Part shown: piece by piece, positions 34,756 to 42,558 of the stretch | Numbering within the stretch: position 1 is the first letter of the stretch | Layout of the letters: every line of letters begins with the position of its first letter | NCBI RefSeq assembly: GCF_001543175.1 | Contig: NZ_CP014161.1 | Location: 248,001-312,000, forward strand | DNA length: 64,000 nucleotides | From: Aerococcus urinae | GTDB lineage: Bacteria; Bacillota; Bacilli; Lactobacillales; Aerococcaceae | Reading direction: 5' to 3' | The notes under the pieces: model-generated | Seen by the model: the letters and a program-made list of their open reading frames with translations, nothing else | What the model was told of the DNA's origin: nothing | The model's database searches: none | Made by a program: the position numbers and the translations under genes

Positions 34756-35532
34756 TTGAAATATCGTGATTTAACCTTGCTTGCTATCGAAGAAATGTTT
34801 CCTCTTGGACTCACTAAGCAAAGAGCAGAAGAAGATTACTTGGTCTTTGCCTGTGATAGTTCAGCTAGTATCGGTGAGAAGCCTAATGACCAATTAGCCT
34901 CTCCTAATCCCTTAACCGCTCAAACTGCCTTACGGGTGCCCTTGATTGAGCTTAGGGCAGTGAATGCGGAACCGGTCTTGGCATTTTATTTGGTTAATAA
35001 TGAAATGAATCCCACGGGATTGGCCTATCAAGAAGGTTTTCAAGCGGAACTCAAGCGGGCCGGTTTTCCCCATATCCAAGTCAATGGGTCCACTGAAGAG
35101 AATATGGTAACTTCCATGTCCGCTTTGGGCGTGGTCCTGATGGGAAAAGCAGCAAACAATGAAGGCTTATGGATTAAACGGGTTGTTAGCGGTGACCGGG
35201 TCTTTCAATTAAAACGTCCCCGCTGTGGCCAAGCCGTCCTCGATGAGATGGATAAACTCGTTTCTTATCAGGACATTGACCTGTTACTGAGTCGCCCGGA
35301 CTTGGTTCATGAAATTTGTCCAATCGGGTCTAAGGGAGCCCTGAATGAAGCGGGACAGGTGGCTGACTGTAACCAATTAAGCTTTAAGGCTAATCCCCAA
35401 GGGGAAGACTTAGCTATCCACCAAGATTCAGCCGGGCCAGCGACCGCCCTGGTCGTTGTAGGGACCGACCAATTAGGAAGCTTCTTAGTGGATCATTTTG
35501 AGGAAGTTTATGACCTGGGAGAGATGGTTTAA
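34756..35532 (+). CDS. cblS: Alpha-ribazole kinase (CblS-like, PurM/AIRS-like fold)
   Basis: The protein (258 aa) resembles the AIR-synthase-like kinases. An N-terminal DxSxxxGEKxxD-type acidic/glycine block (ACDSSASIGEKPND, about residues 28-41) is followed by alternating beta strands and a GSTEENM segment. Proteins of this kind next to cobalamin genes in Listeria and Geobacillus are alpha-ribazole kinases (CblS), which phosphorylate salvaged alpha-ribazole for nucleotide-loop assembly. A CblT-like S component lies four genes downstream in the same block, and cobT is missing, both of which support the call. Start is TTG at 34756 with AAGGAG upstream. The identification is by fold motif and context, so moderately sure. 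Confidence 0.68.
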   Translation: MKYRDLTLLAIEEMFPLGLTKQRAEEDYLVFACDSSASIGEKPNDQLASPNPLTAQTALRVPLIELRAVNAEPVLAFYLVNNEMNPTGLAYQEGFQAELKRAGFPHIQVNGSTEENMVTSMSALGVVLMGKAANNEGLWIKRVVSGDRVFQLKRPRCGQAVLDEMDKLVSYQDIDLLLSRPDLVHEICPIGSKGALNEAGQVADCNQLSFKANPQGEDLAIHQDSAGPATALVVVGTDQLGSFLVDHFEEVYDLGEMV

Positions 35533-35533
35533 G

Positions 35534-36130
35534 ATGGGGAAAATTATTCTAATATCTGGGGCGGCCAAGAGTGGTAAGACCCAATTGGCTGAAGAAATGG
35601 CCCTGGCTTCTTCCGCTAAGCGTCTTTGCTATATCGCCACCCAGGCCAACCAGCATACGGATAAGGAGATGCAACGACGTATCTTGGCTCACCAGGCCAA
35701 GCGGTCAGCTCGTTTTGAAACGGTTGAACGCTTTCAAGATTTACCGGCTTGGATAGCTAGTCAGTCTTATGATGGTTACCTAGTCGATTGTGTGACTCTC
35801 TGGCTAACTAATCTTTTCTTCGCTTATTTAGAAAAGCAGGGGACCAGCCCAGAAGACTTTGACCAGAAGATCGCAAGCCTTAATGCTGAAGAGATTAGCG
35901 CTATTTCTGACTATTTCCAAAAAGAAGTTGCTGACCTGCTTCTAGCGGCTCAAGAGACTTCTGCCAGCTTATGGTTGGTAACTAATGAAACCGGTTGGGG
36001 CGTGACCCCGGCTAGCCAGCTGGGCCGCTTATTTGTTGATTTTTACGGCCAAGTCAACCAGCAACTGGCTGCTGCTAGTGATGAGGTCTACTTAGCCATT
36101 ATGGGACTAAAAAAACAGGTGAAGCCATGA
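35534..36130 (+). CDS. cobU: Adenosylcobinamide kinase / guanylyltransferase
   Basis: Bifunctional CobU: phosphorylates adenosylcobinamide and converts it to the GDP form. The P-loop reads GAAKSGKT (a variant of GGxRSGKS), followed by YIATQANQHTDKEMQRRI and a histidine in AHQAKR that corresponds to the guanylylated His. LVDCVTLWLTNLFF and VTNETGWGVTP complete the family pattern. The start MGKIILISG at 35534 lies just after the cblS stop codon; an upstream in-frame Met inside cblS has no family similarity. 198 aa. Its stop overlaps the cobS start. Confidence 0.92.
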   Translation: MGKIILISGAAKSGKTQLAEEMALASSAKRLCYIATQANQHTDKEMQRRILAHQAKRSARFETVERFQDLPAWIASQSYDGYLVDCVTLWLTNLFFAYLEKQGTSPEDFDQKIASLNAEEISAISDYFQKEVADLLLAAQETSASLWLVTNETGWGVTPASQLGRLFVDFYGQVNQQLAAASDEVYLAIMGLKKQVKP

Positions 36131-36888
36131 TTAAAGTTTTAATCATTTATTTTCAATTTTTTACCCGGATTCCTATTCCTATTGCCGTCGACCATCCGCT
36201 AGAGCGCTACCGTCAGGGGATCTATTTACTACCGCTTTTTGGGGCCTTGCTCTTTAGTCTCTTGGCTTTCATTTATGCTCTCCTGGCTTATGTGTTACCG
36301 ATCCATGTCGTTTGGTTACTAGTCCTTATTTTTGAGACGATAATCACCGGTGGCTTTCATATGGACGCCTTGGCTGATACTTGTGATGGGATCTTCTCAG
36401 CGCGAAAAAAAGAGGATATGTTACGGATTATGAAGGATTCACGCTTAGGGGCCTTTGGTGGCATTGCCTTGATCTTTTATTATTTGTTATACTACGTGCT
36501 TGGGAGTGAGGTCCTAAATGGCCTTCATGGATTAGTATCTCAGATAGGATTGATTATTAGTCTGGGAGTGATTTCCCGCGCCATGCTTGCCCTAGGCCAC
36601 TGGCAGCTGGTTTATTCAGGCTACAACCCCAATGGTATGGGAAAAATGATGGTAGGGACCCCCAAATGGGGAATCTTACTGGGCCAATTGTTAACGCTGG
36701 TGATCTTGTTTTTCATTATTGGTGTCAAGGCGCTCTTGGCCTATGGGCTAACCACGGTAGTTGTCCTCTTCTACCGCCGCCATATTTATCATCTCTTAGG
36801 CGGCATGAGCGGGGACACGGTGGGGTGTATGGGGCCTTTGAGTGAGATCACATTTCTTTTAGGTTTACTGGCTTTAGGAGGGCTTTGA
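36127..36888 (+). CDS. cobS: Adenosylcobinamide-GDP ribazoletransferase (cobalamin synthase)
   Basis: Membrane enzyme joining adenosylcobinamide-GDP and alpha-ribazole (or its phosphate) to form the complete corrinoid. 253 aa with about six hydrophobic segments. The conserved loop GGFHMDALADTCDGIFSAR (about residues 77-95) carries the acidic metal ligands, and KDSRLGAFG follows. The C-terminal GGMSGDTVGCMGPLSEI is also characteristic. The start overlaps the cobU stop (ATGA). Confidence 0.95.
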   Translation: MIKVLIIYFQFFTRIPIPIAVDHPLERYRQGIYLLPLFGALLFSLLAFIYALLAYVLPIHVVWLLVLIFETIITGGFHMDALADTCDGIFSARKKEDMLRIMKDSRLGAFGGIALIFYYLLYYVLGSEVLNGLHGLVSQIGLIISLGVISRAMLALGHWQLVYSGYNPNGMGKMMVGTPKWGILLGQLLTLVILFFIIGVKALLAYGLTTVVVLFYRRHIYHLLGGMSGDTVGCMGPLSEITFLLGLLALGGL

Positions 36889-37538
36889 TGGAGCTTTATT
36901 TAGCGCGGCACGGCCAAAGTGTTCGCAATGTTGACGGTCAATTTTATGGCAGACTGGACCCGCATTTGACCCCACTGGGACAACAACAAGCCCAGGCTTT
37001 GGGACAGGCACTAAGCGGAAAAAGAATTGACCGTTTAGTAACCTCTAGGATGCAGCGGACCCAAGAAACTGCCCAGATTATTGCAGACAGCTTAAAAGCT
37101 GAAAATAATTTCCAGGCCTTTCCCTGGACCCAGGAAGCTGATCTGAATGAACGTGATTTGGGTGTCTGGGAAGGCAAAACGGCCCAAGAAATTGAAGCCC
37201 TGGATCCTAAGACCTGGTGGGAATATATTGACCAACCCTTTCTTACTACTCCAGCTGAGGCAGAAAGCTATTTTGCCTTTAGAGACCGGGTCTTAAGGGC
37301 CTTATTTAGAGTCTTTAGCTCTGCTAGTGATGAGGGAAGCTATTTTTTACTGGGGCACCATGGGTGGCTGCGCTTATTGGTCAGCCGGCTCTTAAATTTG
37401 GAAGTGAAATATTTTGATTGTCACTTTACCCAGGGAAAGATTTATCGCTATGCGATTGACCTAACTTTATTTTTGGACCGGCTAATCGAGGCTATTGAAG
37501 AGGGGGATGAAGGATGCCAAAACATGGTGGAAATTTAA
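36888..37538 (+). CDS. cobC: Alpha-ribazole phosphatase
   Basis: Histidine phosphatase that removes the 5'-phosphate of alpha-ribazole phosphate or of adenosylcobalamin phosphate. The phospho-accepting motif LARHGQS is at the N-terminus, the second histidine is in LLGHHGWLR, and the acid ERDLGVWEG is present. The ATG at 36888 overlaps the last base of cobS (TGATG). A housekeeping phosphoglycerate mutase is the main alternative, but position between cobS and cobD makes CobC far likelier. Confidence 0.85.
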   Translation: MELYLARHGQSVRNVDGQFYGRLDPHLTPLGQQQAQALGQALSGKRIDRLVTSRMQRTQETAQIIADSLKAENNFQAFPWTQEADLNERDLGVWEGKTAQEIEALDPKTWWEYIDQPFLTTPAEAESYFAFRDRVLRALFRVFSSASDEGSYFLLGHHGWLRLLVSRLLNLEVKYFDCHFTQGKIYRYAIDLTLFLDRLIEAIEEGDEGCQNMVEI

Positions 37539-38608
37539 AGGAGCTTAGCCAGGTAATGGAAAGGGATATGACCCAGGCCTTGGACTTTTCCGCCAATATT
37601 AACCCCCTCGGCTTACCCCAAGCCTTTAAGGAGGCCATCGTTTCCCATTTGGATCAGTTAGATCGCTATCCGGATTACAACTATCGGGATTTACGCCAAG
37701 CACTGGCGGACTTCTATCAAGTGTCCGATGACCACTTACTGGTGGGCAATGGGGCGGCAGAATTGATTGATCTTTTGGCCTTTGCCTTGCCTTATCCCAT
37801 GGTGACCATTGAACCTTGTTTTAATGAGTACGCAGCTAGTGCTAAGAAGTACCAGCGCCCACATTGGTCCTATCTGACCCAGGCAGAAAATGATTTTACC
37901 CTTGACTTAGAAGATTTTTGGCCCTGGTTAGATAGCCACCGCAAGCAGGAGGCGGACCAAGAAGCTGGGAATAGGGCTTTTTCAGTCTGGCTCTGCCAGC
38001 CTAATAATCCCACTGGGTCCTTATATGAGTTCAACTTATTGAGGGATTTATTAAAGGGTATCAGCGACAGGGGTGGTTATTTAGTGGTGGATGAATCTTT
38101 TATTGATTTCCTGCCTGACCAAGACAACTATTCGCTGTTAGGACAAGTAGAAAGGGAAGAAAAGCTGGTGATCATTCGCTCCCTAACTAAGTTCTATGCC
38201 ATGCCTGCCTTGCGCTTAGGAGTAGCCATGACCAGTAAGCAGACCCTCTTGGATGACTTAAAAGCGGCTCAACTGACTTGGTCAGTTAATGGCTTGGCGG
38301 AAGTCTGTGGCCAGAAAATGCCTGACTTAACCCCTTATCGCCAGGCATCTTTGAATTATTTAGCTGCTGCTAAAAAAGAATTGCAGGCAGGCCTGGAAAG
38401 CTTTCCAGCTTTGAAAGTCTTTCCTAGTGCAGCTAACTTCTTTTTAATCCAAGGGCCTAAAGACCTGGCCCAAAACTTACTGGAAAAGGGCATTGTTTTG
38501 CGACAGACCGCTGATTTCAAGGGCCTGGGACCTGGTTACTACCGATTGGCTGTTCGGACTAAGGAAGAAAACCAGGCTTTACTTCAAGCCTTGGCTGATA
38601 TTTTATGA
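37514..38608 (+). CDS. cobD: L-threonine-O-3-phosphate decarboxylase
   Basis: PLP enzyme supplying aminopropanol phosphate for the corrinoid side chain. FSANINPLGLP, QPNNPTGSLY and the PLP lysine in SLTKFYAMPALRLG match CobD rather than histidinol-phosphate aminotransferase, and the N-terminus MPKHGGNL is typical. The protein is 364 aa. Its reading frame overlaps cobC by 25 bp, and cbiB follows. The threonine kinase PduX, needed to make threonine phosphate, is not in the window. Confidence 0.9.
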   Translation: MPKHGGNLKELSQVMERDMTQALDFSANINPLGLPQAFKEAIVSHLDQLDRYPDYNYRDLRQALADFYQVSDDHLLVGNGAAELIDLLAFALPYPMVTIEPCFNEYAASAKKYQRPHWSYLTQAENDFTLDLEDFWPWLDSHRKQEADQEAGNRAFSVWLCQPNNPTGSLYEFNLLRDLLKGISDRGGYLVVDESFIDFLPDQDNYSLLGQVEREEKLVIIRSLTKFYAMPALRLGVAMTSKQTLLDDLKAAQLTWSVNGLAEVCGQKMPDLTPYRQASLNYLAAAKKELQAGLESFPALKVFPSAANFFLIQGPKDLAQNLLEKGIVLRQTADFKGLGPGYYRLAVRTKEENQALLQALADIL

Positions 38609-38634
38609 GTGAATTAAAGAAAGAGAGGTAAAGG

Positions 38635-39585
38635 ATGCTTGCTATTTATCGTTTGCTGGCCTTCCTGTTAGACCTATGGCTGGCTGATCCCCCAAACTGG
38701 CCTCACCCGGTTAAATTCTATGGCCGCTTTATTCGTGGTTATGAGAGAGTTAGCCAGTTCGACAAGAAAAAGCCGATGACCCAAACTTTTTTAGGTGGGG
38801 TCTTAGTCTTCTTGCTCTTAATTATCATTTTGTTGGTTAGCTCCCTCATACTCTATGGAGCTAAGCGCTTGTCGCCCATTCTCTATGCGCTTGTATGGAT
38901 CTATCTCACCTATACCTGTTTTGCTGTCAAGGGATTAGCTGATGAGGCTAATGGAGTCTTAGAGGCGATGAAGAAAGGTGGCCTACAGGCGGGACGTCAA
39001 CAACTGAGTCGGATTGTCGGGAGAGAAACTAGTCAGCTCAGTGAGGAAGAAGTTTACCAAGCCGTCATTGAGACTGTTGCTGAGAACTTAAGTGATGGCT
39101 TTGCAGCCCCCTTATTTTACGTGATCTTATTTGGCCCGGTGGGTGGGCTCCTCTATAAGGGAATCAATACTTTAGATTCGATGATTGCCTACTTAGATGA
39201 CCGTTATCAGTATTTTGGTTACTTTGCGGCTAAGTTGGATGATTTAGCAAATTATATTCCAGCCCGGCTTACTTGCCTTTTGATTGTTTTAGCTAGTGGC
39301 CTTTTGGGCTTAGATATGGCTGGTGCTTGGAAGATCAGTTTTCGGGATGGCCGCGCCCACCGCAGCCCCAATGCGGGTTATCCAGAAGCAGCAGCTGCTG
39401 GGGCCTTGGGTATTCAGCTAGGTGGAACCCATGTCTACCATGGCCAGCCCATTGAAAAACCGACCATTGGAGACCCACAAAAGTTGATCGGTCCCCAGCA
39501 AGTGAAAGCCAGCATCGCCTTATTATATACCAGTGCCAGTCTAGCCATGGCTTTGTCGATGTTAATGATGCTCATTAGTAGCTGA
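38635..39585 (+). CDS. cbiB: Adenosylcobinamide-phosphate synthase
   Basis: Integral membrane enzyme that attaches aminopropanol phosphate to adenosylcobyric acid. 316 aa with several membrane helices; family blocks LDLWLADPPNWPHPVKFYG, IVGRETSQLSEEEV, ETVAENLSDGFAAPLFY, YKGINTLDSMIAYLDDRY and RAHRSPNAGYPEAAAAGAL are all present. Ribosome binding site GAGAGGTAAAGG upstream of the ATG. Confidence 0.95.
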   Translation: MLAIYRLLAFLLDLWLADPPNWPHPVKFYGRFIRGYERVSQFDKKKPMTQTFLGGVLVFLLLIIILLVSSLILYGAKRLSPILYALVWIYLTYTCFAVKGLADEANGVLEAMKKGGLQAGRQQLSRIVGRETSQLSEEEVYQAVIETVAENLSDGFAAPLFYVILFGPVGGLLYKGINTLDSMIAYLDDRYQYFGYFAAKLDDLANYIPARLTCLLIVLASGLLGLDMAGAWKISFRDGRAHRSPNAGYPEAAAAGALGIQLGGTHVYHGQPIEKPTIGDPQKLIGPQQVKASIALLYTSASLAMALSMLMMLISS

Positions 39586-39612
39586 TAGCCGCTAAGCCAT
39601 GCTTTAGGATAA

Positions 39613-39628
39613 GCTGGATTCGTCCAGC
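39613..39628 (+). repeat. UUCG tetraloop hairpin between cbiB and cblT
   Basis: GCTGGA and TCCAGC close a TTCG loop, one of the most stable RNA tetraloops. It is followed by an A-run, not a T-run, so it is a stability or processing element rather than a terminator. Confidence 0.5.
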
Positions 39629-39659
39629 GAAAAAAACAAAAATGAAATGAGGATTACTT

Positions 39660-40178
39660 ATGAAAAATTTACATGCCAATATTTTAACTGCCTTACTTTT
39701 AGCTATTGCAACTATTGGAGCCAATGTTCACTTTCTAGGCAGTATTGCCTTAGACTCTTTTCCTGCCTTTTTAGGGGCGATTATTCTAGGACCAGGCTAT
39801 GGGTTCTTGCTGGGGCTTCTTTCTCATGGCTTGACCGCTCTCTTATCAGGTTTCCCGCTGACCCTACCTGCCCATATTATTATTGGAGTAATGATGGGTC
39901 TTACCTGTTCAGTCTATGGCTATCTACGGGGAAAGGCTGGGAAGTCCATAGGAAAAATTCTGTTCAGTGATGCTGTTGCCTTAGTGTTTAATGTTTTACT
40001 GGCCCAATTAGCCCTCATTCCACTACTCGGTAGGCAAGCAATTTTAGCTATGGTAACGGGTGGGTTATTACTGACCTTATTAATTGCTAGTGTGGTTAAC
40101 TTAGTATTGGCTGAAGTGGTTTATATAAGCCTCCCTGCTAAGTTCTTTAACCCATTTATGAAGAGAAAGACAAAATAG
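39660..40178 (+). CDS. cblT: ECF-type S component, probable alpha-ribazole transporter CblT
   Basis: Small membrane protein of 172 aa with about five or six hydrophobic segments, of the S-component type of energy-coupling factor transporters; it starts MKNLHANILTALLLAIATIG and has GPGYGFLLGLLSHGLTALLSG. In Listeria such a gene (cblT) imports alpha-ribazole, which CblS then phosphorylates. Here it shares an operon with a cblS-like gene and cobU/S/C. The ECF energising subunits are not adjacent. Another vitamin substrate is possible, so the specific symbol is an inference from context. Confidence 0.68.
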   Translation: MKNLHANILTALLLAIATIGANVHFLGSIALDSFPAFLGAIILGPGYGFLLGLLSHGLTALLSGFPLTLPAHIIIGVMMGLTCSVYGYLRGKAGKSIGKILFSDAVALVFNVLLAQLALIPLLGRQAILAMVTGGLLLTLLIASVVNLVLAEVVYISLPAKFFNPFMKRKTK

Positions 40179-40193
40179 AGGAGTATCAAATGC

Positions 40194-41834
40194 ATGCGAA
40201 GCTTACTGAAAGCGCTATTGACTAGCTTGCTATGTCTTTTCTTGGTCGCTTGTCAAGTTGATCAAGCGAAAAGTAGCGATCAGAATCAAGCAAGTACCCG
40301 CTCAGCCAATCAGATCCATTTTCCAGCCAAGTATCCCTTAACAACCCTGGATAATCAAAAGGCCAATGACATTACCAGCCTGACCTACGCTAGCCAGGTC
40401 TTTGACGGGCTTTATTGGCAGGATGAAAATAATGAATTACAGCCTAACCTGGCCCAGGATTTTCCTGAAATTTCCCCAGATGGCCTGACCTACCGGATTA
40501 GCCTGCGCCAGGATGCTAAGTGGGAAAATGGGCAGCCAGTCACGGCCCATGACCTTGTCTATAGCTTTAGACGTTTAGTCAATCCCAAGATAGCAGCTCC
40601 CTATGCCAATTTAGCAGGGGGAATCCAAGGGGCAAAGGCCATTATGGCCGGGCAAGCCCCCCTGGACCAACTCGGAGTCAAGGCCTTGAATGACTATCAA
40701 TTAGAAATCCAACTCGACTATCCCAATCCCAATTTCACCAAGCTGTTAGCCTTTACGCCTTTTTATCCTGTCAATGAGGCCTATGTTAAGGCTCAGGGAG
40801 ACCAGTACGGTCAGGATAGTGACCATGTCTTAGGGAATGGCCCCTTTGTGATTGAGAACTGGCAGGCAGGCCAAGACCAGTGGGACTTGCGCAAGAGTGA
40901 CCAGTATAACCGCCACTCAATCGCTATAGATGGAGTCAAAGTTCAGGTGATTAAGGAAGAAAACACTGGAGTCAATTTATTTGAATCGGGACAACTCGAC
41001 CAAATGCCCCTCCATGGTCAAATTGCCAAAAATTACCAAGCCAAAGGGGAGGGGACTTTACAAGTCAAGGCCTGGACCGACTATTTGGAGTTTAACCACC
41101 AGAATCCCGATTTAGCTCAAGTTGACCTGCGACGTGCCATTGCCTATGCTATTGACAGTCGTTCGGTTGAAGACCTCATTGGTGGAGGGGCTCAGGCCTT
41201 AAACACCTTTGTTCCTAGCCACTTAGTGGTTGACCCGGCGACGGGGGAAGATATCACCGACAGTCCGGCTATGGATGCTTGGTACGACTTGGACCAAGCC
41301 CAAGAGTCTTTTGACCGCTATAAGACGGCGAATCAGAAGCAGAACTTGACACTTACCCTCTTGGCTAATGATGATGAGAATAGCCGCAAATTATCTGAAT
41401 ACTTAAAGGAAACTCTCGAGCAAGCCCTTGACGGCTTAAGCATCGAGTTGCAAAATGTGCCCAAGAAAAATCGGATTGACCGTATGAACCGTCAAGACTT
41501 TGATTTTGCCTTGACTGCTTGGGGGGCAGACTATGATGATCCCCTGGCTTATTATCAAAATTTGAAAAGTGACAATTCCTTCAATCGCGGGCGATATCAA
41601 AATCCTGAGTTGGATCGGTTGATCACTGACCTTGCTTTCCCTTATAATCAAGATCGAGACTGGCCTTACCAAGTGGCCCAAAAAATTGAAGAATTAATCA
41701 AAAATCAAGCCGTTGTGGTGCCGCTCTACCAACAAAATGAATGGCATCTCAGGAGCGATCGGGTTCAAGGAATTATCTACCGCCCCATTGGACCCGAAGT
41801 TGATTTTCGATTAGCTTCCATTCAAAGTAATTAA
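40194..41834 (+). CDS. Oligopeptide-type solute-binding lipoprotein (SBP_bac_5)
   Basis: Lipoprotein with signal MRSLLKALLTSLLCLFLVAC (lipobox LVAC) and a 546-aa OppA/DppA/NikA-type binding protein: SLTYASQVFDGLYWQD, LRQDAKWENGQPVTAHDLVY, VDLRRAIAYAIDS, and FDFALTAWGADYDDP. No permease or ATPase genes accompany it. Its position between cblT and the riboswitch-controlled block suggests co-regulation with cobalamin genes. The family includes nickel/cobalt-chelate binders as well as peptide binders; the sequence looks more like an OppA-type peptide binder, so a corrinoid or metal role is speculative. Confidence 0.8.
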   Translation: MRSLLKALLTSLLCLFLVACQVDQAKSSDQNQASTRSANQIHFPAKYPLTTLDNQKANDITSLTYASQVFDGLYWQDENNELQPNLAQDFPEISPDGLTYRISLRQDAKWENGQPVTAHDLVYSFRRLVNPKIAAPYANLAGGIQGAKAIMAGQAPLDQLGVKALNDYQLEIQLDYPNPNFTKLLAFTPFYPVNEAYVKAQGDQYGQDSDHVLGNGPFVIENWQAGQDQWDLRKSDQYNRHSIAIDGVKVQVIKEENTGVNLFESGQLDQMPLHGQIAKNYQAKGEGTLQVKAWTDYLEFNHQNPDLAQVDLRRAIAYAIDSRSVEDLIGGGAQALNTFVPSHLVVDPATGEDITDSPAMDAWYDLDQAQESFDRYKTANQKQNLTLTLLANDDENSRKLSEYLKETLEQALDGLSIELQNVPKKNRIDRMNRQDFDFALTAWGADYDDPLAYYQNLKSDNSFNRGRYQNPELDRLITDLAFPYNQDRDWPYQVAQKIEELIKNQAVVVPLYQQNEWHLRSDRVQGIIYRPIGPEVDFRLASIQSN

Positions 41835-41851
41835 ATACTATCGAAGTCCTC

Positions 41852-41946
41852 CCTTTTATTACTGGGGAAGTCGGTGCGAGTCCGACGCAGTCCCTATGCT
41901 ACTGTGTTTACTTTAAGGTATCAGTCAGAATGCCAGTAATAAAAGG
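41852..41946 (+). promoter_or_regulatory. Cobalamin riboswitch aptamer
   Basis: The conserved core GGGGAAGTCGGTGCGAGTCC, then GACGCAGTCCC, the B12-box-like GCTACTGTG and GTCAGAATGCC are all recognisable. The closing stem pairs 41852-41865 with 41933-41946 over 14 bp. The aptamer is compact (about 95 nt). It precedes the 15-kb corrin-ring operon and should shut it off when cobalamin is bound. Confidence 0.9.
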
Positions 41947-41950
41947 AAGT

Positions 41951-41981
41951 TTTATTTATGTCTCAGGGTTTGATAAATAAG
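41951..41981 (+). promoter_or_regulatory. Expression-platform hairpin with loop complementary to the terminator loop
   Basis: TTATTTAT and ATAAATAA form a stem; the loop holds TCAGGGTTTG (41963-41972), exactly complementary to CAAACCCTGA (42038-42047) in the loop of the downstream terminator. The two loops could form a kissing complex or an antiterminator. Confidence 0.6.
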
Positions 41982-42020
41982 GCGAAAAAGGGCTGTCATT
42001 TTTGCGTGCGATAAATGATT

Positions 42021-42068
42021 AAAAAACGATTATTGAGCAAACCCTGATTTGTTGAATAATCGTTTTTT
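42021..42068 (+). terminator. Riboswitch-controlled terminator upstream of the cbi operon
   Basis: AAAACGATTATT pairs with AATAATCGTTTT and ends in a T-run, just before the ribosome binding site of the flavodoxin gene. Its 20-base loop contains the 10-base sequence complementary to the preceding hairpin loop. Confidence 0.8.
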
Positions 42069-42087
42069 CTGTTAGGAGGACTTGGCA

Positions 42088-42558
42088 TTGAAGATATGCA
42101 TTGTTTACAGTAGCTTGCGAGGCAATACCGAAGCCGCGGCATTTATCCTGGCCTCCTTCTTGGAAGACCTGGGCTTAAGGGCCCAATTAGTGGGAGCTGA
42201 TGCCTATGACTATGAGGCCCTCTTAGATGTCGATGGCTTAGCCATTGGTTCCTATACCTATGGCAACCATGCCGAAATCCCTGAAGAGTTATTAGACCTT
42301 TACGAAGACCTGCCTGATTTGATCCAAGCCAACCCTAAATTAAAGCAGGCCCTGGCCGTCTTTGGTTCTGGCGACCGGGACTATCCCATTTATGCCAAGG
42401 CCGTGGATGACTTTGCAGAAATGATTGAAAAAAGTGGGGGACACTTACTAGCGCCAGGAGTAAAAATTGATGGTTATCCCGATTACGATGAAGAAGTTCA
42501 GGGCCTAGCTGCTATTGCCCAGGCCTTTTTACAAATTGAAAGGGGGAATAAACGATGA
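42088..42558 (+). CDS. Flavodoxin, first gene of the cbi operon
   Basis: Flavodoxin of 156 aa with FMN-phosphate loop YSSLRGNTEA, then GSYTYGNHAEIPEELLD and FGSGDRDYPIY around the flavin. As the first gene of a cobalamin operon it probably supplies low-potential electrons to reduce Co(II) to Co(I) before adenosylation, or serves the ring-contraction or CbiJ steps; this is inference. Start is the TTG at 42088, eight bases after AGGAGG; an upstream TTG at 42082 is too close. The stop overlaps the cbiA start (ATGA). Confidence 0.88.
   Translation: MKICIVYSSLRGNTEAAAFILASFLEDLGLRAQLVGADAYDYEALLDVDGLAIGSYTYGNHAEIPEELLDLYEDLPDLIQANPKLKQALAVFGSGDRDYPIYAKAVDDFAEMIEKSGGHLLAPGVKIDGYPDYDEEVQGLAAIAQAFLQIERGNKR

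Noticed and set aside
36888-37538. Phosphoglycerate mutase rather than CobC
   Set aside because: The histidine phosphatase motifs do not discriminate alone, but overlap with cobS and coupling to cobD make the cobalamin role much more likely.
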